The notes under the pieces were generated by a model. The model saw only the letters and a program-made list of their open reading frames with translations. It did not search any database and was not told the DNA's origin. 64,000 nt of DNA from Epiperipatus broadwayi (lineage: Eukaryota > Onychophora > Udeonychophora > Euonychophora > Peripatidae), in NCBI GenBank assembly GCA_028023455.1, contig JAQFVV010000142.1, positions 355,501 through 419,500 on the forward strand, written 5' to 3'. Made by a program: the position numbers and the translations under genes. Positions 45,329-58,575 of this stretch are shown piece by piece (within the stretch, counting starts at the first letter, position 1; each line of letters begins with the position of its first letter).

Positions 45329-48300
45329 ATTCAGATTAGAAGACTGTATATAATAATTAATTACCATTATATTTATTATTTCTATTACAGTAGTTTTAAT
45401 TAGTAGGCATTTTATTTGTATTATATATATATAAACAATAATAATAATAATAATGAGGGGAGGGGCCAACTTAAAATTTACAACCACCCAAATTTTATTG
45501 ATATTTTAATTATTAATGACTGTAAATGAAGAAACACATGTAATCTTATATTTAAATAAAAATATAAACTATTTATAGATGGCTAACCATATTTTATTCT
45601 AAGTTGTTTTGTTTATGGCATTACAAAGATAAAAAAAAATATTGTTGGACTTGAACTTGTGAAACAGCTGATCACATAAAATATTTTCTTTTTAAACAAA
45701 TACATATATTAATGTTATTTTACATAGAAAAAAATATTAGATAGAGCTTCCATTTATTAAAAACAATCCTTCAACTCTGATATTGCAGCTATGAATAAAG
45801 GTAATAAACTGCAAATTACTAATGCAATTTAGAAATCTAATCTAAAAACAGAAAATGCTATCAATATTATTATCATAGTAGTATTTAAATTTATTTCAAA
45901 TTCATTACATACAAAAAATAGCTTATAGTAAATTTAAAAAAATTAAAAGTTTCTTATATATATAGTTTGTTAATAAGTTTATTTATTATCATTAAAAAAG
46001 TGCCATGAGTTTATTTACTGTTTTATTCAATGTATACCTACCTACACTTGTCTGTTTTCAATTGTCATTTTTAATTGATCTGCAACACTGGTTTCTATTT
46101 GGTAATTAGTTAATATAGTTACAATTAGATTCAAGAACTTTAAATAACGGCCAAATGAACAAGTAATGAATAGAAAAGAAATGGACTGGACATACAAATG
46201 AGAAAAATGTAAATCTGCAGGGGGAAAAAGAAGAAGAAAGACAGACGAACGTGCTTTGTTTATTTACAGTTTTATATATATGGGTGTGTGTTATTTTAAT
46301 AATTTTATACGTTTTAAACAATAAACATATTTTAAAATAACATTAAATTCTTAGACATAAATTACACTCTATTCTCACATAAAATAAAATATAAGGTAGC
46401 CAAGTGCAGAGCAAAAGTCTATTTAACATTTCTACATAAAAGTAGTAAATATTTTTCGTCATGTAAACAACAGAACGAGGAGGATTTAATGTAGATGTTT
46501 TAATGTTTTGCTTTCTTATCAATAATAGGTATATACCTTATAAAAATTCATCCATAAATCATCGGTAACAAAACATCTTAAAGTATTTCCATATATATAT
46601 AAAATGAAAAATTGTTTTAAAATATGAACAATATTTTGTTTTATTTGTTAATTAATTCATTTATAATTAAAAATAAGAAAAACACTTTTTTATTACTGTA
46701 ACTCTAAATTTGAAAAAATATACTTTCCGAATTTATTAACCAAATAGTGAAATTTATTAATGTATTGTGAAATATCTTTTTGTAATTGAAAAACAGAATA
46801 CAGTAAATAAAATAAAAATATTTTCATTATTCAAAACAACTTAAGAATTTGAAATAAATCAATTGCATCCAGTATTTATTCCTAGCGTTAGAGGAAAAAC
46901 AGTGAATTAAGGCTCAAAGTTTATAGAAATTTATAACAGACTCATAAAAAATCACAATAATGGAGTGAATGTTTAAAAAACCTTGCATTAAAATAGAGTA
47001 TTAATAAACTTCCAAGTATATATTAATCAAGTTAATTCTCTAGAATGTCTAGATTGTTAATATTTTTATTAAGCAATGTTTCAGCATGCCAGTTAGGAAA
47101 TCACCTACTGACTTAACTGCACAGCTAACCCTTCTAAATTACTCCTGATTCCAAATTAGATCAGTATCTACATATATTTCAATTATAGGAAAAAAATATC
47201 AACATGTAACTAAATTAACTTTCATATTTATATTAAATTTGTAAAGGAAGTTATAGACAATTGATACAAACAAAGAACTGCAACTTTTATATTGAAAATT
47301 ATCCTTTGAAAAAAGAGGGGGAAAAGAGAATTTTGCCAGAATTTGTAATTTATTGCAAAATTTGTTAATCCATTGATTTATTAACTTATTTACTTTATTT
47401 TTAATTATAAAAAATTAAATAATTTCAAACAATTTTTTTAAATATTATTTAAGTAGCCATTTATTTATATTCCATGTTATGTTTAGGTGAATCTTTAAAC
47501 ACTGTTTCGAAGTTATGAGATAATAGTGGAATAACTAAACGATAAATTTAAGAATTTTTTTTATTTGGAGTAGTGATTTTTGTAATATTACATCATTTAT
47601 AAGTTTAAGATGTAACCTAAAATCTCTTATTACTTTTCATTAACAGGTTTATTTTGAACTTTTAGTATTATTTGTCTTTTCTATGTTTTATTTGGTTTTG
47701 GAAAAAAAGGGAAGGGCTGAGAAAGAGAAACGAAAAATACGATCAATTGTAAATTTTTAATGTTTATTTTGATTTGTCTTAATAGTACCTAATATTAACT
47801 TACAAATTAATTTATAAACTAAATATCTAATTTCAAACAACTTATTATTTCTCATAATTGACAGGTTTATTTGAAATTTTTGTTATTGTTATTTATCTTT
47901 TTTATTTGCTTTTGAAAAAATGAGGGAGAAAAATACAGTCAATGGTAAGTGTTGATTTTTATAAAAACAATAATACTTCAGGTCAAAATAATTGACAGAT
48001 GCAATTTTTTATTTTTATCTAAGAAAATCATTTTTTTGTTATTTATTACAAATTACAATAAAAACCAATTTTAAATAAAAATGAATTGGTTTGTTTCAAC
48101 AACAACAAAATAAAAGAAGTTTATAATGAAAATTATTTTGTTTGACTATCACCCATAGTTGTTTTCTTTTTACTCCACAAAAATTAAAAAAAAGGCATTG
48201 TCACTTTGTATAAACAAAGTAATATGGAAATTATGATGTGAACAATCCAAAATCACTCTAAACATCTCCTCAGAATTTTTCTCTCTTTTTCTATCATGGA

Positions 48301-51300
48301 CAGAAGGGTATTCATATTCAACAATATTAAGTAAATCTTACCACCATAAAAATACCAATGCAGTTTCTTCATTAGCAATTACTTTAACATAGAAATCTTT
48401 GAACAATATAATTATTTTAAACAATATAGAAATGTACAAGTTGACAACTTTCCTAAAATAAAAATATATACTGTTCTGAGAACATAAGATCTAAATGAAC
48501 AACATACGATTTATTTTTACATTTTTTTGAAAAACTAAAAAAAAAAAAATTAATCAACAACTCAAATTTTATGTTTACATTTATTTAAAAAATAATTTCT
48601 TTTAATAATATAAAAGAACTCAATTTTTATATCCATTTAATTTCTAAAAAAAAGTATTCATTTTAATACACAAAAAATGTTCATTTTTTATCTTTTATTT
48701 TTTGTTCTATTTTTTAAAATTATTAACGAACTTGTATTTTATTTATGTAAAGTACACTGAATCTTAAGTTTATCAATTAGTTATTCTAGTATTATTTTGT
48801 TATGTTAGTGTTGTATTTTAAAGAAAGAATTAAACATAAAATGGAATGTAGATACTGACTACATGGTCATTATTTATCTGTATATCTATTACTAATATTT
48901 ACTTATTAATAATATTTGTAATAAGTGATAAATACATCCACGATTACTCCTATAGATTTAAATCATCAATCACAGTGTCTATAGGCCAGAATGAGAATAT
49001 TAAGAAGCTAAATATGCATTCTCATAAATCTAAGACTGAGCATATTATAATTACTACAGCATTATAATTATCTTTAAGAAGAAATATAATTATTTAATTT
49101 GTTATTTTACTTTTATATTAAATTCTTTCATCATTTACTATTATAATGCTTTTGCTATTTAATGTTTTATAAATTAAAATTATTCTTCAAATATTATTAT
49201 TATTATTGGTATTAGTATTAAATTTGTACTTTTTATGTAAAATATTTATTATCTATTGACTGTGTTGTCATATTTATTATCTTGATGATTACTGCAGTTT
49301 TATGCTTTCATGTTCTGGAATTCTCAGATATGGTAACAAATAGTTATGGAGACACATACTTTGCAGTAAATAGGACTGATTAGCTTAATGTTAAGCAGTG
49401 GCACATTAGATACAAAGATATTAACACTATAAATATAAAAGAAATATTGCTTTAAAATTAAAACTATATTTTAGATTGAAGCATATTCTAGAACAGTAAA
49501 AAGGGCATCAATATAATAATATAGTATATGATAATATTATATAAATTAGCACTTATGATAATTTGGATAGTAATAGATCACTAGGTTTTTATTCATTGTG
49601 CCATTATCTAAATTGACATTATCAACTAGGATCTCCAATGGCTTGAGCAAAAACTTAGGATATAAAATATGAGATCATTACATATTTTGGACCAAAAACT
49701 ATTTAAACCATATTGAGTGTGGCATGAGATAAAAAATGTATGAATAAATAAATAATGATAGAAGACAGTAGATATAAAAAATTAATATTAGAGATATTAC
49801 TAGTTTGTAGTTTTGAAGAGGTAGTAAGTAATTGGACCAGAGTTATTTATTTTATAGCATTAACTTGAAACAAGCAATACTATATTTGAAAAGATTTAAG
49901 TACAAAGAGGAAAAATTAAAAAAAAGGAGAAGTTACTACTAGAATTATCAGTTATTAAAGAAAAACACTGATGTTCAACCCAGAGAAAATAGACAAAAAT
50001 ATATAAAAAATAAATGAGTACAGAAAAGATAAGGAAAAACTATTAGAGGAAATAGAACTAAAGACGAGTGCATAAAAATAGAGGAATTAAAACAAAAACA
50101 GAGCTAAACATTATAAGATATTAAGGATAAGAATAGACATCATTACAAAAAGCCAAAACAAAGTATATGAGTAGTATAAGAATTCAGCTGAATTAGTGAT
50201 AATATCAATGTTGTCTATAGGGTTATTCATTTGCAAACTTCCCATTTTTATTGACTCTAAATTACTATACTAGATATCATATATTTGAATTCCACTTATA
50301 TATGTCTACTACTGACTTCACACATGATGCACCTCACTAATATGTTACCTTATATATTTGAAATTGTTACAAATCTAATTATATACATATATTTAGGTAA
50401 TAAGCCTTCTACTATTACAAAAAGAGACATACGTTTATAATTATTAGTTCTATTTCCTTATCTCCTTTTTCATATCAATACTTAGAAAGATTGGCAAAAT
50501 TTATCATTTTTAATGCATTTTTATAAAGCCGGAAATTCTTATAACACCAACCTATAATTCCTGATATTTATCTCATAGGCTTAGTACTGTACTATATTTT
50601 TCAGGGTCAAACCATAAATAACAATTTATTTACAGTACTGTTACTACTCTACATTTGCTTAATATATCTTTTAATAAAATTCCATAATCATAATTTTAAG
50701 GATGACGCATAAAAATATCTATTCAATTTGAACATTAGTAACACTCAATTATGTTTTTAATACAAAAAGAAAATATATCAATAACAAAAATAAAATTTAA
50801 GAATTCCATATTCCCCTTACTCTTTCTATCTGCATGAATACATCTATATCAACGAACGTAGAAACACATATGTAAAAAAATGTAAATCAAGCACATTGAA
50901 TAATTACATATATAAAAAAAATCTACATCGAACACATTGAACACATAGATAAATCTATTAATATCTACTCGTTACAAGCAAAACATAAATAAATATATAC
51001 AAATAAAAATATGTGTGTATGTTTCAACAAACAAAAAAAAAACTGATATATATATATAAAATAATTAATTATAATCATATATATATATATATGAGTGTGT
51101 GTGTGTGTGTAAAAAGTAATCTTACTTCTCAGGAGTATCGAGCAAATTGGTACGCTTAACTACATTGAACTTTTTTTTATTATACAGTCTACTGAAACAA
51201 TAAATGTCCGGTTCTCCTGTCTTTGTAATCTTCTTAGGAAACACAGTGTATGAGAGGAGCTTTTATCCTGTAATTATTTATAAGATGCATTGCAAGATTG

Positions 51301-52565
51301 GTGGAACTTCCTATTTACTATAATTAACAAATATGTAATTTTCATAATGCTATTACTAGTTATTTTAGAAATGAGAGGCACCAGATTGAAATTAGATACT
51401 AGATGTTACAGAAACAATTATATATATATATATAATCTGAGGATAATTAAGCTGTTTTTCTAATGCAAGATATATTGTTTATGAATATTGATATCCTTTA
51501 TTTGAAAGAAAAGATTATCAAGTTTTTAAGCAATAATTTATCTCAAGCCATAAAATCAGGACAGTAAGAACCTGATTGATTTCGTGCAGTGATAGACTGG
51601 AAGATTCCTATGAATGCCATTTCTTTTACTTTAATTTTTTTATTATTATAAATTTGTAAGTAATAAACTAATTGATTATTTTTTAAAGAAATGCTAAACT
51701 ATTCTGGATATGCATGACATATAGAATAAACATCCACTTTAGACACACACACAAAAACACAAAAAACTTTCCATAGATCTCCATGTAATTTTTGAAAGAT
51801 CTTAATGATCAAGACCCTTAAAGTTCTAAAAACTTTTAAGGATTTTATCAGGCATATTTTTGTGGTGGGTCTTGGAAAGAAAAGAATATGGAATAAAAAG
51901 AAAACCTCAGTACAATATCAGGAATATCTAAATATGAAAAGCCAAATGTAAATTACTTTTAAAACTCTTTTCAAATGACTTATTCAGCAGCAACTTGGCT
52001 CTGAAACAAATATACATGATATGAACAAATAACCAAAATCAAAATTAAGAAATAGGTTAATATGTTAAGTATTCAATAGGAGTATAGGATTTTCTTGCAA
52101 TATTGAATCTTATTCATGAGATCATACTAGGATCTGATTTCATGATTAAGAACTAGTGTATTTTCAATTATTAAACTTTTATATTTAAATAATAAAATGA
52201 CGCATTTTCAGATTGAACAATTATATTCATCTTCTGCAATTACACACACATATGTATATATATTCAAGATTAATATTCCAGCAATGGTTTTTAATCCAAT
52301 GAACAAGATAGAACTTTTTTTTTTTTTTTTTTACAGAAAGGAGGGTTGGAATATTAATCTTGATTATAACACAATATTAATTGCTGGGAAAGTTTATATA
52401 TATATGAACAATGAATGGTTAATGAGTTGGAGCTTGTTGGACCTTATTTTTGCAGCAGTTTAACTTTAGTGTCCAATATAGTCTAGGCAAGAATAATAAA
52501 GTCACTGAGCTACATAACATTCAATCAAGTCAGAACCTCATTAATAGTTAATAGTTCTATATATA
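45329..52565. other. AT-rich DNA without recognisable gene
   Basis: No known protein motif on either strand. 49900-50150 is strongly purine-rich on the plus strand (GAAAAGATAAGGAAAAACTA and similar) with many stops, compatible with an old coiled-coil Gag-like relic but too decayed to call. A GGGTCAAACCAT at 50604-50615 recalls the LTR-A edge but matches over only ~13 bases. Short (AT)n and (GT)n runs occur near 51050-51110. The short ORFs at 45012, 46106 and 52197 appear to be chance. Confidence 0.45.
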
Positions 52566-53670
52566 TTGACAAAATTTAAATATTTTACATCTCAAGATTA
52601 CAAATTGAATCCAATCATTTTATATTTATTAGGGAGATTGGGACTCAAAAATGCAATCTGTCAAAGTGTTCCAAAATGTCAACAATGCTTTCAATTCCTC
52701 GTAAATTTGACAATGTATAAGGTCGTAGGGAATGACAATGAGTCACAAAGAGTCATTATCTATGTTGATTTAAGAGGGAAATTAGTTTATGTTTGTTTTT
52801 AATTTAGACACTATAGACCCAGACAAATTAAACTGGTAATGTATTGACAATTTTACTGGCTTAGTGTGTATGTTAATATATTAAATCATTGATAGCATGT
52901 GAAACTTGCCTTAAATCAAGTATACTAATAAGCTATAGTTAATTTTGCCTAAGGAGCCAAATAAAATATTAACAATAGATTCCTATGGGCATCTTCCACC
53001 TTATCACTGATATACATTTTTATTAGTAACATATGGTATGATTTCTAAATATCTTTCAGCATATCCAGTGCAACAAGCTAACACTTAAAATGTTACTAAA
53101 GCCAAAAAAATTTATCAGTTACTGTTAACTGGTAAACCCTAATTGGTTTTAACTAATCATGCCACCACATTCATGTTATTTGAATGAAAGAATTAGATGG
53201 AGCTTCAAATATAAATCATGTGTTTACTTATATTTATAACTCCAGTCAAATTAATATGAGAGTGATTATGAGAAAATTAGGGCCTTTATTTCAATTATAT
53301 AAAAAAAAAATCATTGGGATTGGATGAATATAGATTAGCAAGTTATTAATTACTTGAATTGGATCCAAAATGGATCTACAGAATTTATCCTAATGCATCC
53401 ACATTATTGATATAATAGTCCACTGGTAATAAATATACTGATTCCTGCATCAAATGAAGAACATTAATTATGACAACAATATGGAAAAGCTCATTAAAAT
53501 TGTTTAAAATGTGTAATAAGCATATATTGATGAATTCACTACAAACGAGTGTTAAAAAAAGGTAAAATAATTTAAATTTTAAATTTATTTTGCGCTAAGC
53601 ATGCCTTTGTCAGAACACTGCCAGAATCATAAGCTATCTTATATTGCAGTTAAAAAGTTCTGTCCTTAAA
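52566..53670 (+). pseudogene. Decayed Ty3/gypsy-type integrase
   Basis: Across shifting frames the protein order of a retroelement integrase can be followed. First comes RVIIYVDLRGKLV, the segment that usually precedes the zinc finger. Then an H-Y-x-P patch, Q-F-Y-W, and a surviving C-x-x-C (ACETCLKS, about 52895-52920) of the HHCC finger. The catalytic core begins KEPNKILTIDSYG, with the first catalytic Asp at 52978-52980. ISKYLSAYPVQQAN follows, then TGKP-stop-LVLTNHATTF, where the second Asp position is Asn (53155-53157). About 35 codons on, in another frame, NMRVIMRKLG replaces the usual E-R-x-M-R-E-L-G, so the catalytic Glu is lost. A basic C-terminal remnant extends to ~53670. Two of three catalytic residues are gone and there are several stops and frameshifts, so it is dead. 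The ORF at 52566-52802 is its N-terminal part. Confidence 0.72.
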
Positions 53671-53969
53671 TAAATACACTTCATTATGTAAATAAGACAT
53701 TTAATATATTCCATTTTTTTGATAATGGAATATAATTTATTTTATTAATTGTGTATAGGTCTTTTGCAAGTGCTGATGCTTTCTTATATTTTTACTTCTT
53801 ATCATCTCTTTCAGCACAAACCTTAGTTGCATTAAAAGCATGACCATTGTGTGTGTATGTTAAATAACCTTTTCAATAGCCAAATAAATCAGTATTAATT
53901 AAAACTCCTCAGATTGGTTATCTGTAAAATCTATAAATTAGAAAAAAACTTCTATAAAAGACATTCGTT

Positions 53970-55222
53970 CTTGTCTTATGTTTTTAATTTAGACTCAAAC
54001 TCTGCCCTGAGATAATATATGCATTGGTTAGGTTGTAGTATAATTTTTTGGAATTTCCAATTTATAACACTAATCTGCTCCATAAACTTACTGTTAGAAG
54101 CTATCATCTCACTTTCCAATTTCTCTAATTTGTTTTCAGATTCCATTTTATAACTAGTTAACTGGTTTCAAATTTCCTCAAACTTTTTGTCTGACTTGTC
54201 TTTTGCCATTTAGAAGATTTTTATAAATCAAATTTTACATGAAACTCTTTAACAGTTTTTTTTTCAAGACCTTTCTATTTTTATTTTCATCTTCTTAAGT
54301 CTATCCTATCCTCTTATAAGTTTTTCTACTCATTTAATTATGTTCTAATCTCATCTTGAGATTTGACCAATGTGTTCTCCAATTTTTTTGATTATTTATT
54401 TTCACAATTAATGCTATTCTCATTCTTTTCATTTCTACACTATGGTTATCAAATTTTTTATTGATTTCTCTTCCTAACTTTTAAGATTGGCTATCAATTT
54501 TATACTCTCATTAAATTTTTCATTCAGTTCTATAATCTAATTATCAGTTTTCATTCATTCCTGCTAATATATTTTCTAATCTTTCTAATATTAATATAGA
54601 GGTGAGCTGTCATGCATTAAGAGTAGTGACATTTTGAACTTCACCAAAATATTTGACTTCTTCACTTTCTTCCATTTTTAATAAAGAGTAAAGTACCATC
54701 AAACTTTAACAGAAAAAGGTATTTTAAATTGATTTATACTAATTGCAATACATTCTACTATATTTTCCAGATCATGTTATAATGACCCATCAAACAATAT
54801 TTCACTTTTGTAATGTTACACTTTATTATTATTTAGCTCTTAAACAATTTAGACAATTATTCTAGGCAATTATAGTAATCTTTCAAATCCTCCCAGTGTA
54901 AAATAATAACAACAATATAATTCAAACTTTTAAGCTTATAATTTAATAAATATTTAACAATACATCAACAAAATAAAGCACTACTAATATTATCATATTA
55001 TCAAATGGTATGTTGCTATTATTATAAATAATTCTTTTATTTAAAATTGACTAGATCAAGAAATAATAATTATCTAATAACCCATTGTTAATATTTATTA
55101 TAGAATCCAGCTCATATGAATATAATGCAATGTAATGTTTAATTAAACAACTATAATATTAACACTTGCAATAAACATGTTTAAAAATATAAGCAATAAA
55201 ATTTCTTTTTAACTTGAATACT
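53970..55222 (-). repeat. Left arm of a ~1.2-kb inverted repeat (LTR-like + Gag)
   Basis: The reverse complement matches 56945-58130 in order. The innermost block is TTCAAGTTAAAAAGAAA, then TTAATATTATAGTTG, TAGTCAATTTTAAATAAAAG, CTATAATTGCCTAGAATA, and finally the Gag-like frame. Identity is about 75-80%. The outer end lies near 53970-53990. The two arms are separated by ~1.7 kb containing a decayed gag/pol piece in plus orientation. Confidence 0.8.
53985..54675 (-). pseudogene. Decayed coiled-coil Gag-like gene, left arm
   Basis: Begins at an ATG at 54675 (minus) with MEESEEVKYFGEVQNVTTLNA before the first stop, then continues as E/K/N-rich coiled-coil code with many stops and small frameshifts. 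The right arm has the equivalent start at 57488 (MERSKEVKELGEIQ). Conserved start position and composition in two diverged copies indicate a common ancestral Gag N-terminus. No intact frame remains. Confidence 0.55.
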
Positions 55223-55439
55223 TAGTTAAAAGGAAATTAGATATTTGCCAGTATAATTATGTCAATTCAACTCATTAATGAAACTTTAATAATTTAAAAA
55301 CAAATAAAACTCAATTATAACTACAATGACATCAGACTCTTATCGTTGATTGAAAAAAAATAATTAGCTATATCAAACAACCATCTCCATGCCACTCCTA
55401 AAAATTGGTAGCAGTCTCTATCTAACTATCTTCAGATGT

Positions 55440-56756
55440 ATGGAAACTTTAAATATTGCATCATGTCTAGCTTTTGGAAAGAGGATAGGTAAGATAACAT
55501 TTATTATCAAATCTCCCAAGAAAAATACCATCTGAATAAAAAAGTTATAACCAATTTTTCTGAAGACAAGCCATAAAATTAAAAGTGCTGACAGTCTTTC
55601 TGTTGTCAGATCATCAAATTACAAGGCTTGGTCAGCACAAATTGCCTTACCTTATTGAGCAGATCTTAATCACTGCCAACACTTATACAATGAAAGAAGT
55701 GGCTGAAGTCTTAGCTGCTCTAGAGGTAACTGAAAGTAACATACATGTTAACCATAAAAAATGCTAAAAATCTGGACCAATATTCAGTACCTAATATTAA
55801 TCTTATACCATTAGGAAATTCAAAGATTATAACCATCAATAGGAGTAAAAGTCATAATGTCAGAAGATCAGTTCCTTATTATAGGCACATTGGTAATCAC
55901 CCTAAGAGTATTTTTAAACCATCAGATAGTGGTATGCAGAAAGTGTCAATTAGTGGAGTTCAAAGTACTCTCCTAAAAAGTGTTAAAAAGTAGTTGCCAA
56001 AAGTAGTGCATCAAACTAAAATGGGCATCATTGAAAAGTTTCTCTCTGCAGGTGTCCCATACTAACTTGAGGAGGAACAAGATAATGTACTTTTTAGATA
56101 CTATTAAGGTTTGACATAGAGTATTTGGAACCCTATGATATACCAGAGCCACTGATTTTATATAATTGATTTATCATAAGAGCGTCTATTGAAGACATTG
56201 ACATTGATGCATTACAAGACTCAGTAAGTTAGGCAACTATATTGTCTTCAGTTACCTAGGGGAAAATAGTCAGCATTAGTAAGTTATATCCTTGTTGCCT
56301 TTTAAATATATTCAGGTTAAATTTGCAAATGGGAAAAGGATTGAACTTTCTAACAAGCAGGTCTGATTTAAGGTAAAAATCAATGAATCTGAATTTGAGC
56401 ATGTCTTTTTAATAATGCCTAGTCTGATTCATGAAGTAATAATCAGCTCAGACTTTATGAATCTAGACTTATTTATGTAGTGTAGATTATAAGAATAAAA
56501 CTTTTACTTGCAAAAATGAAATTTCTAGTTTTAGTGATAGTATATATTGTAATGTCAATTATTATGTGTGCTTGAAACTTCAATCGATGTTAATATAAAA
56601 TTCAAATTGGAGGACTGCAATATTCTAAATTTTAGCCAGAAGTACCAATTGTATCAATTGATGTTTCAGTATCAAGACATTTTCTCAGAAATTCTAGGTA
56701 TAGTAAAAGAATATGTCCATCCTATAAAATTAAGAAAGCATGCAAGCCTATGATAT
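55440..56756 (+). pseudogene. Decayed Ty3/gypsy-type Gag C-terminus, protease and RT start
   Basis: Plus-strand relics in canonical order. A Gag-like segment with YTMKEVAEVLAALE lies at 55585-55767. A YRHIGNHPKSIFK patch (about 55875-55915) has the spacing of a CCHC knuckle with the cysteines lost. A protease-like stretch follows near 56250-56470: GKIVSISKLY in the flap-preceding position with no intact D-T/S-G, then FANGKRIELSNKQ, then FEHVFLIMPSLIHEVIISSDF, where the usual I-L-G-x-D-F reads I-S-S-D-F. An RT N-terminal segment (56568-56753) holds YQDIFSE and VHPIKL, as in gypsy-type RT. The RT then breaks off before its catalytic core, and the right inverted-repeat arm begins ~190 bp later. 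Several stops and frameshifts make it non-functional. Confidence 0.66.
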
Positions 56757-56944
56757 CTGTGACCATTTGTTTGGTGAGTTAGATGGTTAATTTTGGGATC
56801 ACAATGATAAGGATCTGATAACAGTGTTTTTAAACTGTTAGTTAAAAGAAAATTAGACAGTTTTCTGGTATAATTATGAATTATTCATTTTGACTAAAGT
56901 ATTGTAGTCAGTTTAATTCAATAAGAAAACCCTCTTTGTTTATA

Positions 56945-58130
56945 AATATTCAAGTTAAAAAGAAAATTTATTGCTTATATTGTTAAATATGTTTATTGCT
57001 GATATTAATATTATAGTTGCTTAAATCAAACATTACATTGGATTACATTCATGTGACCTGAAGTCTATAATAAATAGTAATAATAGATTATTAGCTACTC
57101 ATTATTTTTATGTTCTAGTCAATTTTAAATAAAAGATTTATAGATTTTCTGGTAATAATGGCAATGCACATTTTATATTATTGTTGCATTGGTAACTATT
57201 TATTGAATTATAAGATTAAAAATTTGAAGCATATTACTGCTATTGTTTTACCTGGGAGGTCTGAAAGTTTACTATAATTGCCTAGAATAGTTATATAAAT
57301 TGCTTAAGACCTAAGTTATAATAAAGTGTAGAATTACAGAAGACAAATGATGTTTGATGGGTTGTTATAACACATTCTGGAAAATGTAGTAGTGCTTGGA
57401 TAACTTATGCATATGACAATTAGTATAAATGAATTTAAAATAACTTTATCTGTTAAAGTTTAATAGGATTTTTACTTGTAATTAAAAATGGAAAGAAGTA
57501 AAGAAGTAAAAGAATTAGGGGAAATTCAAAAATGTCACTCTTCTTAATGTATGAGATCCATGCTCTGTATTAATATTAGAGAGGTTACCAAAGATATTAG
57601 CAGAAATGAATGAAAAAATTGATAACCAGAATGTAGAACGGAATAAAATTTTTTGAGAATCAGAGTATAGAAATGAGAGTAGAATTAATTGAGAAGATAA
57701 ATGATCAATCAAAAAACTTGGAAAACAAATTGGTCAAAACTCAAAATAAGGTTAAATCAGAATTAATTGATTTGAGAAACAAGAGAATAGATTTAATGAG
57801 ATGTAGTTAAAAATAGAAAAGTTTCAAAAAGAAACTGTTAAAGATTTTCATGTGAAATTTGATCTATTAGAATCTAATTTCCAAATGGTAAAAGATGAGT
57901 CAGACAAAAAGTTTGAGGAAATTTGAATGAGTTAACCAGTTATAAAATGGAATCTGAAAACTAATTAGAGAATTGGGAATTAAGATGATAGATTCTAACA
58001 GTAAACTTATGGAGCAGATTAGCATTATAAATGGGAAATTCTAAGAAATTGAACTACAACATAACCAATGCATAAATAGTTTCAGGGCAAGGTTTGAGTC
58101 TAAATTAAAAACAGAAGGACAAATGGTTAT
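56945..58130 (+). repeat. Right arm of the ~1.2-kb inverted repeat (LTR-like + Gag)
   Basis: Reverse-complement partner of 53970-55222. The LTR-like part is ~56945-57487 and the Gag-like gene follows. If the plus-strand gag/pol relic to its left belongs to the same family, this LTR-like part could be that element's 3' LTR. Confidence 0.8.
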
Positions 58131-58575
58131 TAAAAAAGAGTTGGTGAAGTCACAATAGGTCCAAAGCATAATGCATATTTTGACACCATTAGGACAGAAT
58201 TGTTTAAAGTAGTCAACAAAACCAAATCAAAATGAGTTCAAAAAGGTTAATATTAGATTTGAGGGCCTATCAAAAGAATGAAGAAAGAAATAAAAGAGTG
58301 GTCAACAAAGTATCAAGAATTGCCTAAGCAGATTAAGGACAAAAGGTTAGGTCTTTTAGAAGAGATAAATGAATTCAAATCCCAAACAGAAAAATATACT
58401 ACAGAATATGATTGAGCAGACACACATAGAAGTGAGAATTAAATCAGTTCAACAAAAGATTAAAGATCCTTTGAATATAGACTATAATGTTAAAAATGTC
58501 CCTCATGAAGAAGCCATAAAGTCAGTACAGGATGAGAATAGATGTGACCATTTATTAGTGGAATTGCCACTATAA
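57488..58575 (+). pseudogene. Decayed coiled-coil Gag-like gene, right arm
   Basis: Starts at an ATG at 57488, matching the start of the left-arm copy. Strongly E/K/N/Q-rich sequence with periodic L/I/V positions (for example NQSKNLENKLVKTQNKVKSE) continues for over 1 kb, broken by stops and indels. The last open piece is 58369-58575 (68 codons), beyond the end of the inverted repeat, which shows that this copy keeps more of the gene than the left arm. No zinc knuckle is visible. The minus-strand ORF at 57515-57712 is its shadow. Confidence 0.55.

Noticed and set aside
50604-50620. GGGTCAAACCAT as another LTR-A edge
   Set aside because: Similarity lasts only about 13 bases and does not continue into the LTR.
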